From the NCBI RefSeq assembly GCF_964340395.1, contig NC_135556.1, positions 7,054,001-7,118,000 of the forward strand: a stretch of 64,000 nucleotides of DNA, read 5' to 3'. The stretch comes from Glandiceps talaboti (lineage: Eukaryota; Hemichordata; Enteropneusta; Spengelidae). The notes beneath the pieces were generated by a model. That model was not told where the DNA came from and ran no database searches. It was given only the letters and a program-made list of their open reading frames with translations. The stretch's first letter is position 1, and every line of letters begins with the position of its first letter. Both the position numbers and the translations under genes were made by a program. Positions 1-39,552 of this stretch are shown here, piece by piece.

Positions 1-310
1 TATCACCTCCAGGGAGACAGACAAAAATGAGTAAAAGGTGAGATGAAAGAAACCATCCACCTACACAGTTTGCGACAGTAATTGCTTTACCATGGCAACT
101 GTGGTGATTACGGTACTTCTTGCCTCAAAGGAATTATGAAATGGCAATTGAAGCTTGTTACTTTAGATACATTAGGTGTGTCATCTTTCTTCCATTTTTA
201 CAAAATTCAATAGCAATATTAACAGTGACTGTCAGTCTCAAATCAATAGACAGAGATCATAATATTAAGATGCAAAACAGTATTCTATCATAACGTTCAA
301 ACAATTAGCT

Positions 311-660
311 GTTATTCCCCAATATCATTCTTCGTTCAGCCAAGGAAAATACAAGTGACCTCAGAGGCCTTTGTCATCATGAGCCGCTAGACGAATAGTG
401 ACAACTCTTATTTGAATGAATGAAGAAAAATATTGGAGAATAAGATGATAATACCAGCGCCAGTAATATCAAAGACAAATCGCAGGAAGTAATGGCAATT
501 TTGAATGTTTTGACTCATATCTCGAACACAGCAGAACCAGTGATGTAGACATGCATTGTCGTGACAGACGCATGTTGTTGTGACATAGAATTACCAAAGT
601 ATATATTCCATATTTTTTGTTCAATGTGGCTTATGCATGGTATAATTTCAGTCATTTTGT
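311..660. repeat. Interspersed repeat, copies at 49515-49865 and 52385-52530
   Basis: All copies contain CAGCCAAGGAAAATA. The first two also share AAGAAAAATATTGG, CACAGCAGAACCAGTGA and GTATATATTCCATATT. The first 140 bases fold back (CCCCAATAT... against ...ATATTGGAGAA). No ORF. The rest of 1-1682 is intronic sequence of the CLCN-like gene with nothing further I can name. Confidence 0.65.
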
Positions 661-1682
661 GAAATATGTGTTCTGTTTTGTTTAATAAAATTAGTCACTC
701 AGGTAAAATAAACTATGTACATTGTATACATGTTTGGAGTGTTCTCCTTTCGAACACATCAAACAAACAAGCAAATAAAAACAAACAAACAAACCAGTAG
801 AACTAATAACAGTGGAGCCTTGTTTCATAAGTGTTTGGTATATAACAAGAACCTACGTACTTAGTTAGTATTATTATACTGGTTCTCCACTCTCATGAAA
901 GAACAATTTTGAAAAAGAAAACACACTTATCTCCAGTCGATATACTAGTGAGTTAAAACAGAAACATGTATGGAGACTACATGTACATGTATCTCTGTTT
1001 AAAATATTTGCTATAATCGTGATATCTGCACATAGTAGTAATGCCTACAGTGCAATTTAGCTAATGTACTGATATACAAGGTATTAACAATTGTATCAGT
1101 TTAACCTTACAATAAACATTGTTCAGATCCTATTGAGTGGATAAAAGGGTCTGATTGAATTACTGTTGACTCATGACAAATGAAATAAGTTCCGTTATTG
1201 GGGGTTTTAATTACCCAGAATTTTTTTTATCACAGAAAGCGATATTTCAGACTGAGAATAATTAACAAATCAAAAGAATTTACATCTTCTCATTCAATAA
1301 AACAGTATCTTGAGAAACAGTGAGTGTTATGTTTGAGTTTCTGAGATATTGGACATATTTAGGTTTTCACAGCATACAATGTTGTGTGTAGTGTATACCC
1401 CAGAAATAATAGACAAACTTTTGCTATATTATGGTTTTCCAGAGTCAACCAGTTTCAGTTCAAATTAAGAAGAAACAATAAAATCTTACACACAAAATAA
1501 TCTGAAACTTTATCCATATTGTTATCCATGTTGTACTTTAAAATGTTACTGTACTACTTTTGAATAAATCTCACTGCTTATTAATATGCATAACTTATTA
1601 TAAGTAGTATTTTTACAATTTCCAGCAAATATATTATTCGTTGTTGGTTCGAAAAGAGAACTTGTCAAATGAAGATTCTTAC

Positions 1683-29878
<28,196 letters not shown>

Positions 29879-30282
29879 CTTTATAAACACTACACAGATT
29901 ATTGGTTTGCTTATTTGTAGAAAATCAGGAAGTCCACAATTTTCACCGAAATTTTGTTTTCTTCACGGATACTCTTACACAGGAAATCACTTACTGCTCA
30001 TCGCCATTTTTTATTTGCGGAGGTTGATGGGAAATTCAGGCGATACTACTATACCATAGGTACAAACTTTCAAAAGTCTCAATAATTTCAACAGTCGTTG
30101 AAAAGTTATTTTTTACGTTTGATTTCTTAGGATATTACTCTATTATCTTATTCTACCACTCAAAATCTAAAAATATGTCCAACAATGGCCTGAAAACTAC
30201 TTTGATTTTACAATAACATAATAAACCCAAATGACAATGAATGATTCCAGGTCATGACCTCTGTCCCTCCACCGCGCGAAAT
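29879..30282. promoter_or_regulatory. Probable bidirectional promoter between CLCN-like and HPF1
   Basis: The start codons of the minus-strand CLCN-like gene (29878) and the plus-strand HPF1 gene (30283) are 404 bases apart and point away from each other. The interval has no microsatellite or transposon I can recognise, in contrast to its surroundings. No clear TATA box is fixed by the sequence. Short head-to-head spacing of two housekeeping-type genes is the usual form of a shared promoter; this is inference. Confidence 0.5.
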
Positions 30283-33200
30283 ATGGCTGATTCAAGCTCA
30301 AGTGAAGATGATACCAAACCAGTCTGTAAGTACGGAGAAAAATGTTACAGAAAGAATAAACAACATCTGTCCGGGTTCCGTCATCCGAAAAGGAAGAGTG
30401 CAGAAGATGAGGTCAGTAAAAATGAACTTACAATTTCGCAAATTTTCCACGGGACAACGTCCTACTTTTTAACTTGACGGTCATTGGTAGTACATGGCCC
30501 AATGTCATTGATGTGGGAATAAGTAATGTATACATCATGTAAATTGTAATTGTATAAAGCCAAGATTACATGAATTTGTCTTTCAGGATTCTAAGGAGAG
30601 GCCTGCCAAGAAGGCTAAGAAAACACCCCTTGATACCAAAGATGAACCAAGTCCAACAGAAAAGAAAACAAACGTGGAACTTGAAGATGTAGTTGTAGAT
30701 GATAAAGAGGAGGAGGGAGAGAAGATTGAGGAGGTGAATGAAGAGGAGGACACAGAAGCAGATACAAATGGTACAATTCTAATGCATTACACTTGCGGAA
30801 AGAAAACATATCTTCACAGTTTAAAAAGTTAGAATATCCATTATGCGTTCACGCCACAAATAGAAAAACTTCCAGCAGAATTATTACAATTCTCAAGACT
30901 CCAGCGTGGTTTATTGTGTATTCCTCAAAAGAATAATTATTTAATACAGGTAAATTATTGATTTGCCACATGATGTATATATCATGTTGTAATGGTGTGA
31001 AATTAACAAAAATGTGGTTGTAGAAATACATGTTAACCTTGATAGCCAACAGGTGATATGCTAATTTTATGCCAAATTTTCTGCATAATGAGGTACATTT
31101 TTTACGTGAGGTATGGCCAAAAGTACTGACTTTGATAATGCCTTCAAATACTGAGTGTAGAGAACTGTTGCAAGGCTGACCACACAGCCTTCAACAGAGG
31201 CTTCAAAATGGAACGAGGCTGCAAAATGCAATGTCCTAGAAACAGTTGCACTAAGTTGTTATACATGTATTTGAATGATGCTATTTAAAGTGGGGCATTC
31301 ATGTACCATAGAGCCTGATATAATCACAGCCTGAAGAGTATATTTGGTATATACCATTTTGTGAATATATGGATCATAACATTCCCTTTAGTATACGTAT
31401 ATGTATGTGTATGTCTCAGGTTCTAAAGTACAATGTATTACTTATAACTGTACAAATGGATATTGATGAGTGTGCCACTTGTCATATTGGGCAAAGTGTG
31501 CTGGATGTGATACAGAAAATTATTGCATGGTTTGATGCACATGCTCTCCATTGGGTTATATTGGAAGGCAATACTGGGTATATGATAAAAGTCCAGTACA
31601 GAAACCTCATGGGAAATGATATGGGATATACTCTTGGTAGATTTTCACTTGTGAAGATAACATTTAAATAAAGTACTGTATTTGATAATCTTTACAGAAG
31701 ATGATGATGATCTACCACCAACACCATCTGATGTCAGGGAAGAAATCAAGATGAAGTTCAAAGTTGAAATGCCAGAAGACTTCTATGAATTTTGGGAATT
31801 CTGTAAATCACTCAACTCCAAAACACCAACAGGTGAGGAAAATTGCTAATATACACAATGATGCACTAATATTATATTTGAATATATAATAACATAAGAA
31901 AAGTGAAAGAAAATAATTTGATTGAGCATTTGTCATGGTTAGGTTGTTCATGTACATTTTGCCAATCACCTTTCCATGAGCATATGCCCAAATCTCTTGG
32001 ATAGTGAGACTTTATGTTCCCCATTGTTACATTCCGTGTACAGTTTTGAAGGGTTGCTCAACATGTCGGAAATGCCTCAGTAAAACAAACTACGGATAAC
32101 CCGAGTTCATCAATGGGCAAGTCGGGTTGTTGACAATCTCTTAATCTGTTTGCAATGTCAACTGTAATAGGATTATAAAGGTTGTAACAGCTGATAACGT
32201 CCCTTGACACAAACATTCACTCCTTGAAAGTAACCTTGCACTCGGAACTACAGTTTTTCTCGTTCCATAGTTAGTTAAATAATTTTTTGAAAAATTAAGC
32301 ACAGAGATACTTAAATAGCAAATTCCCATATCTGATGTCCATATACCGCATGTAACATCGTCAATGTACGGTGCACAATGTATCCTAATGTTATGCTCGC
32401 GATCGGATCGTGACCTTTCACCCAAGCCAAATCGTGACCTTTCACCCAAGCCAGTTGTGCCTCACAGCGGAATAACACACTCACTAGTACTTGCACACAT
32501 TCGGTCGACAGCATTTTAGTCTTGACCTAGTACCTGTACCAGCTACAACTCAGGCTTATCAGATGTAATTACAAAAAACAAACACTTAGTTATGGTAATG
32601 AGCTGATAAGAATTGGTAAGAAAGTGCAAGAATTGCATTTTGCTGGTAAAGGCAATGTTCCCCTCATGAAAAATCAGTTTTTTATGGTTAATTAATACAG
32701 TTTTAGAGTGTGTGTTTAAATAAAATTCTACATGTAATCATATGACAGAACCACCCCATGATGTGTGAGTGCAAGTGTGGTGTACTCAGGGTATTTACAT
32801 GAATGCTTGCAGTGTTCTCTGCGACAGTACTTTCTTGAGTGTAGTGAGTGACAGTGCAGCAGAAACCACTGCAAGCATGAGTGCAAATACTAAGTATCCA
32901 CACTTGCACTCACATGGCATGGGGTTATGTTATAACTACATATGTTTATCCGAAACAACAAATTTCCATAAAAATGACACTATGCCCATCATGCGCATTT
33001 GTGTAGAACGTATGACTGCATACTCGTTTGCATATCATTTGCATGCAGGTACGCAATAATGTGTTCAGCAGTGCAACTACCACTAGTATGTGTGCACACC
33101 AGTGCAGGTAATCTCTGGTACATATGCAACATTGTAAGGTCTCATGTCTTAAATAGGTTTTTTTTTTAAAGTTTATCATTGTTGGATTGGGCTGCCAAGT

Positions 33201-33873
33201 TAGAATCATGTTATTACTTTGAAATAGGATTTAGAAAAGGTGTGTATGTTCATCATCCAAATCTCACAATACATATGTAAGTGCATAGGAATGTTCCTGA
33301 AATGAGATCATTACTTTGGCAATTTTAGCGTTGGTGAATGTTTAGTAAAAGAATCAGTTTCATCAGACGTTGCCATTACTTTGCAGTATGTGTCACACAC
33401 ATTTTATTTTTGATACTTCTGTATATATATATATACAGGTAGTTTAGGACAACTTTTCAGACATGATAAGTCATTACAAATGAAAGCAAAATGTAAGTAA
33501 TCTAACACATTGTAATCATTGAAGTCAGTAAAGTTCAGTATACATAATTATATACATGCGTAAAGTTTCCATTTACACCAGACTTCTTGACAAAGTATTT
33601 TATTTATTTTAGTATGTCTTATATCTACCACTGTTAAAGATGAAAATATGTGTGTGACATACAGTTTGGGCAATGTGAATTTGACTATCTCAACAATGAA
33701 TTCATGTAATATGTGAAAATACATTAAATTTTCTTATTGGTCATTAATAGCATATACCCAGTGTCACATACATGTCACCTCCATTTTAATTCAGTGAGCA
33801 ACAGAGCCCTCACATTCCTACAGTAATTTGCTATATCACACCAAGGCATACTTACCCAAATAAGGTCAGTTAG

Positions 33874-33953
<80 letters not shown>

Positions 33954-36834
33954 GTGTCTAGGTAAACTTAGGACACTCTCATTTTAGTCTCTCAGTTTAG
34001 TTTTCATGCTACTTTTGCATGAAATTTCTCGAATGGAAGTAGTGGTACTTGGTATAGCTCCATCGTTCAAGATCCAAAAAAAGTAGTGTGTGGAGTAAAG
34101 TTAACCTTTTACATTGATGCCACATGGTGGCGCTCTTGTCTACATACAAATGTGTATAGGAAATTCACACTGACTGGTACCCCAAACGTCCAATTCAGAA
34201 GATGATATATTTGCAGATGTAAACATAACTTCTATTTAAACAAATATAAATTTAAAGGTTAAAGTTTTAACATTGTAAAAAAAAATAAGATCAGTTGTGA
34301 GAATTGTTATATTCTCCAAAAACAAGCAAAATAATGTTTTCTAAATAAATGTATTTTAATGCTCCATAGGGTATAATGTGATAAAATCTTTACAGACCTT
34401 ATATGGGTTTTGCGGACCTCAGCAATACGGCTTACAGTCAGGCCCTAATGCCGTACAACCTCGGTATGCAAAAGTCCATAAAAATTATTGGACATGCATG
34501 GTCATTTACTACTAATAGGCCTCTTTGTCTACTCTTACAGATGCATTAATGGAAACACTAGGCCTACAGCTGGTGGGACCCTTTGATATATTAGCTGGTA
34601 AATTTAAGAGTCATAAAGGCAAGAGACCATGTTACGTCCTTCATTGGAGATACTACTATGACCCACCCGAGTTTTTGACCGTTGTCAAGGGAGATGACAC
34701 AAGCCAACACCATCTTGGATATTACAGAGATGATCCCAATGAGATGCCTGTCTTTGTCGCTGCTAACTCAGCAGCTGTGGGCTGTACCATTAAACCACAG
34801 GGGGAGAATCTGTTTGCTGCTGTCAAGTAAGCATTTTTTTAAAAGTACTTTCAACTCTAGAATATAAGATACATCCTGTTGCTCAGCCCTTATTTGCCTT
34901 GCTCCTATTACTATTTAATAGGTCTGTGGCATACAGATGAGAAGATTGAAGCTCTGCCTTAAACTAGTGACTAAAAGATGAAACATAACTGTAGGTCATT
35001 ATGTTGATTAGAAATCACATATCAGTGTCTGACTCTGGTGATGAGACTGATTGTAATCTGTCAATTGTTTGCAGTTGATGAGATACAAGAGTTGATGGAA
35101 AGTTATGTTTGTATCAGTTAAGCAAGTTGGCTGTAAATTAGCTACAAATGGCTATAAATCGTTGTCATTTTAACACCTTTTATCACAGAACTATAGTTGA
35201 TTGGCTCCAACCAGAATTGGTTGGAAAAGCACCAGCAAAGATAATGATTGATGTAGACATGAAAGGGGTTGGCCGATGTGTGAGGGCGCCCTGTCATAGC
35301 ATACCTTGCAGACATTTAGTTTCTACATGCAAACAACAGTTATCGTTTATATATTTATATTGTATTGTATTGTATTGTATTGTATTGTATTGTATTGTGT
35401 TATTGTATTGTATTGTATTGTATTGTATTGTGTTATTGTATTGTAATGTGTTGTGTTTTGTTGTGTTGTAATTGTATTTTATTGTATTGCATATATTGTA
35501 TTGTATTGCATTATATATTATTATGTTGTGTTGCAATTGTATTGTATTGCATTGTATTGTATTGTGTTGTAATTGTATTGTATTGTATTTGATATTGTAT
35601 TGTATTGTATTATTTATTAAATGATGCATTACATCACAGTATATTGCATCACATCATATATTATTATAAATCAGTAATCAAGCTTTCCCATACATCAAAT
35701 TTCTTCTTTAAACAGAATCCATCTTGACAAGCTCGCCAAGGAAACCAAGGATAAGAAAAAGAAAACCCAATTGCAAAAATTAGATGGGGCATTATCGAGT
35801 TGGGCCAAGAAAGAAAAGTATTCTCTAGAAGCCAAGACGAAAAATATGAAAGCCAGAGACAAAAAGGTAGTGACAAAGACATTTCATAAAGCTGGTATTG
35901 TTGTTCCAGTTGTAGATGATATCGGATACAGAGAATTACCAGAAACTGATGGTAAGTTCAGTACTTAATATATCAAAACTTTATTTGTATTAATATTGAA
36001 AGGGAATGTCACTCCCGGAAAAAATAGGAATTTTCATGAACTTAGGGTTCTGGAGTGTCATTTCATGGTGTTGTATCACCAACATTGCGTGCGATTTCAG
36101 GGAAACCTCAAGTTGAAGTTGTCTATCCTTTGGGCAACATGGGAGTCAGCAAAAACGTGTATGCAATAGGTGAACAATGAATATTCATGACTGCTAAGTA
36201 TCTAGTATTACCTTCAGTGAAAACATAATGGATGTAGTGCTACACATGTTATGTTTGCCTCATGGGAGTCAGAAAAAGTGTATATGTAGTAGGTGAACAA
36301 TGAATGTATATTCATGACTGCTACATGTAAATACCTATTACCTTCAGTGAAAACATCATGGATGTTGCACTGCTGCATGTTATGTTTATGTAGTGAGATA
36401 AGTTTAACATTAACAGCACCACTAAATGACAATGTTACAGTCTTGGATGTTAAGAAATATGAAACATACATCCTTAGAGAAATCAGAAATAATATGTGTA
36501 TGACATCTTTACCTTTCCTTTTCTTTTCACAGCATCTCTGAAGGCCATCTTGAAGGCTATAGTTGACAGCAGTACAGATGATGAAAGAACCATGAAATTT
36601 GATGATTTGCAAGAAATCATTACTTTAGTACAGTTTGCCAATGATGAGTGTGATTACGGCGAAGGTTACGAGTTAGGCATAGATTTGTTTTGTTATGGGT
36701 CTAGTATATTTCATACAGTGATTGAAAACTTACTACCCTTGGCCTACTCCTTATTACGCCGTGATGTGTTTGGAGAAATTATCACCAAACATTTGAAACA
36801 TAGGAATAAGACCAATCTCAGTCAGTTGTCATAG
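30283..36834 (+). CDS. HPF1: Histone PARylation factor 1 with N-terminal PBZ zinc finger
   Basis: HPF1 binds PARP1/PARP2 and completes their active site so that serine residues are ADP-ribosylated after DNA damage; it acts in the nucleus. Exons: 30283-30411, 30587-30770, 31698-31832, 34541-34826, 35716-35951, 36533-36834 (1,272 nt, 423 aa, all phases agree). Residues 15-35 form a PBZ finger (CKYGEKCYRKNKQHLSGFRHP, pattern C-x5-C-x6-H-x5-H). About residues 44-110 are a Lys/Glu-rich linker with a basic KKAKK stretch that could serve nuclear import. From EMPEDFYEFWEFC onward it follows human HPF1 closely: LGLQLVGPFDILAGK, LHWRYYYDPPEF, RDKKVVTKTFH, GYRELPETD and FANDECDYG. The catalytic Asp-Glu pair (human D283/E284, from memory) is about residues 361-362 here, and the PARP-contacting Arg of YRELPETD is about 317. 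Human HPF1 lacks the finger and is about 75 residues shorter. An in-frame ATG at 30241 is a possible longer start; I prefer 30283 because the finger follows it directly. Confidence 0.96.
32755..32925. repeat. Long imperfect hairpin in HPF1 intron 3
   Basis: The left arm (TGTGAGTGCAAGTGTGG ... ATGCTTGCAGTG) pairs with the right arm (CACTGCAAGCAT ... CCACACTTGCACTCACA) over about 70 bases with a few mismatches. It lies in the sense orientation within the HPF1 intron between exons 3 and 4. It is most likely a foldback MITE, and a small-RNA precursor is possible. Confidence 0.6.
33873..33953. repeat. (TCAA)n microsatellite in HPF1 intron 3
   Basis: About 20 perfect copies. Confidence 0.97.
35356..35612. 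repeat. (TATTG)n pentanucleotide array in HPF1 intron 4
   Basis: Long, partly degenerate ATTGT units, about 80 bases before exon 5. It begins next to a half copy of the 100-bp foldback at 35265-35315. Confidence 0.95.
36141..36390. repeat. Tandem duplication of a roughly 124-bp unit in the last HPF1 intron
   Basis: TGGGAGTCAGCAAAAACGTG through GTTATGTTTGCC is repeated once with about 10% change. The repeat from about 36000 onward also has a diverged copy at 54832-55070. Confidence 0.7.
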
Positions 36835-37065
36835 ATACCGTGACGTAATTGGTAGCATAGTAGTATGTGTATATGTTTGTACTGAGAATGTTTATAGTTC
36901 TACTGTTAAGATTGACAGCACTTGTATGTCACAAAGAAACGAAAAAAGTGATGTCACACTAGGTATCAATCTGATTGAAAATCAACCTATATCCAGTAGA
37001 ACCCATGTTAACCCAGTAATAGAGAGAAGGATATTTTAGTAAAAGTTGAATGGATTATCATATCT

Positions 37066-37745
37066 TGTTTCATAGTTTTGGTGGGGAACCCTAGTAAGGG
37101 GTAGGGGATCAGTGAAGATTTGCATAGGTTTCCATCTTGTTTTATCATTGTGGTGGGGAACCCTAGTAAGGGGTGGGATGGGGGCAGGGGGAATCTGGGA
37201 AGACCTGTACATGTATTAGGTTGCCATCTTGTTTCATAGTTTTGGTGTGGAACCCTAATAAGGTATGGGGTGGGATAGGGAGAATCAGTGATGACCAACA
37301 TAGGTTGCCATCTTGTTTCATAGTTTTGGTGAGGAACCCTAGTAAGGGGTGGGGTGGGGGGAATCTGTGAAGACTTGCCTAGGTTGCCATCTTGTTTCAT
37401 AGTTTTGGTGTGGAATTCGGAACCCTAGTAAGGGGTGGGGTTGGACAGGGAGAATCAGTGATGACCCACATAGGTTTCCAGCTTTTTTCATAGTTTTGGT
37501 GAGGAACCCTAGTAAGGGGTGGGGTGGGGCAGGGAATCTGTGAAGACTTGCATAAGTTTCCATCTTGTTTCATCATTGTGGTGGGGAACCTTGGTAAGGT
37601 TTGGGGGATCAGTGAAGATTTGCATAGGTTTCCATCTTTTTTTGTATTTTTGATGGGGAACCTAAGTAACAGAGGGAAAGAAATATTGCAAACCTTGCAT
37701 AGATTTCCATATCATGTACCATAATTTCCCGGGAAACTCAGTAAA
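37066..37745. repeat. Imperfect tandem array, units of about 75-90 bp
   Basis: About eight units each contain GGGGAACCCTAGTAAGGGGT and ATAGGTTTCCATCTTGTTTC. The GGGGAACCC phrase is that of the MITE family at 8.6, 13.3 and 21.2 kb, so the array probably grew from such an element; the end (CAAAAACACTGA near 37799) fits. A shorter array with the same unit is at 46150-46440. Confidence 0.75.
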
Positions 37746-38426
37746 ATACCTCAGGAACATACTTAGGTAGCTTTCTTTATTTCTCACACAAAACAAAACA
37801 AAAACACTGATCTTTGTATGTGTTGGAAATTTTAGCATTAGTGTTCAGGCCAAATTTTTTAGCTAGAAAGTCTGAATTTCAGATTTGTTTATTAAATTGA
37901 CAAGCATTCAAATCTCTCCCCCGTTTACAACTTCTCCGTTGGAAATTTGCGTCATTCTGTCAACAGTTTTGTTCTCAAATTAGAAAATTTGTTTTCTTCA
38001 TGTTGCACCTTCTTTCACAAATGATCAGACAAGGATATTTTGAATTAATCATTTATGGCGATAATAAATGTCAAAATGGAATCTAAAACTAAATCATACT
38101 TTACATGTAAATTCAGTTAAAGCACTTATAACCACAGTACTAGTAATGCAGTGTGAATAACTGTTGAAATGAGGCAATCATTTGTATTCGTATACCATAG
38201 TCCTTGGCATCGTAATATTGTAGGCTGGCATACATACTTTCTGATCAACTGATCAAGAAATAAAAAAGGTACTTTTTACATATTCTGTGTTTCTTGTTCA
38301 TTATTCACTTTATAAAATCTTCTCTCATAAACTGTAATATGACTACAGAGTATTTGAAGTAATATAATTTGTGGTTTGAAGTTCAAACTTGGCAATTCTA
38401 GAATATATGTGATGCTGGTGGACATT

Positions 38427-38526
38427 TAGACTGTAAGATACGTCGTGACGTTTCGCCCTCACCGGCCTCCTCATAGGGGTTGGTCGATGTTTGAAGGCGC
38501 ACCGTCACGGCGTACCTTACAGTCTA
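38427..38526. mobile_element. 100-bp foldback element
   Basis: TAGACTGTAAGATACGTCGT at the left is the near-inverse of the right end (GGCGTACCTTACAGTCTA). The GC-rich middle contains GGGGTTGGTCGATGTTTGAA. A half copy (GGGGTTGGCCGATGTGTGAG ... ATACCTTGCAGACA) is at 35265-35315 in an HPF1 intron. Confidence 0.65.
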
Positions 38527-38799
38527 GTGGACATTCACCTGCATGTTCAAGAACTGAATGCATGGGGCACTTTTTAAAATGCGTTGTTCTTGAAGTGATA
38601 TTTGTCATAGTTTTCTGTGGCTTACCCAGGACGATGGAAGGCAGAAGCCAAACCAAGATGGCAGCGATTACCACATAATGTGCCGTACTTGCTATGTCAT
38701 TCTGCGTGTACTCAGCTGTTCATAATAGGTGTTCACAATGAATCTAAAATCATAACTCAAAATCTTGTTTCAAATATAAAGTTATGGTTGGTTGTCATG

Positions 38800-39427
38800 T
38801 CAGTCAGTTAGAAGATCAGGTGGCTTGCCTATTGATGCGTCTTCTGTCTCTGATGACATGCACACTGGTGACTTTCCTGCAAAAAGATTACAGGGGGAAC
38901 ATTGGTTGAGAAGTTGTACTGTGTGAAAAATATATATATAAAATAGAACAGAAATAACTTTCAGATGTAATAATTCCTAAGAATAAAACTAACAAACAGA
39001 TTTCATCCCCACACAGTGCACCTCTTCCTATATTTGAAAGGTATTCGATTGGAATGTAATTTATACCATGTTTTTTACTGATGGAGTAAAAGTACATCAT
39101 GCATATGATTTTCCATGGTTAAGATGTTATTCTTGACACCACTGAAGTGTCCATATGGATGACAAATGGGTTTTTATTTTGGCTTTTACATTCATAAAAC
39201 AACTCTACTATGTTTTCCTACTTGAAAAAACAATGTGAAACAACATATACCAAGTCTGTGTGTGTAACTAATAAATTGAAAAAAAAAATGGGTATAAAAT
39301 TGTTACTGTACGTACATTAACATGCATTTTACCCATTTTTTTAGCACAACTGAACTGATCATGAGGTTCAGTGTGCTATTGATGTCAAGTTTTGTGGGTG
39401 TGTAGTATGTATGTATGTATGTATGTA

Positions 39428-39460
<33 letters not shown>

Positions 39461-39480
39461 ATGTATGTATGTGTGTATGT

Positions 39481-39552
<72 letters not shown>

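Noticed and set aside
35148-35300. Possible extra HPF1 exon reading TIVDWLQPELVGKAPAKIMI
   Set aside because: Exons 4 and 5 join directly in phase (FAAVK-IHLDKL) and match human HPF1 spacing. Nothing in HPF1 corresponds to this stretch.
35356-35612. CRISPR-like or structured array
   Set aside because: It is a degenerate pentanucleotide microsatellite in an intron of a eukaryotic gene.
37008-37400. 130-codon minus-strand ORF with repeated QNYETRWQP
   Set aside because: It comes from the tandem array at 37.1-37.7 kb. The periodic peptide follows the repeat unit.
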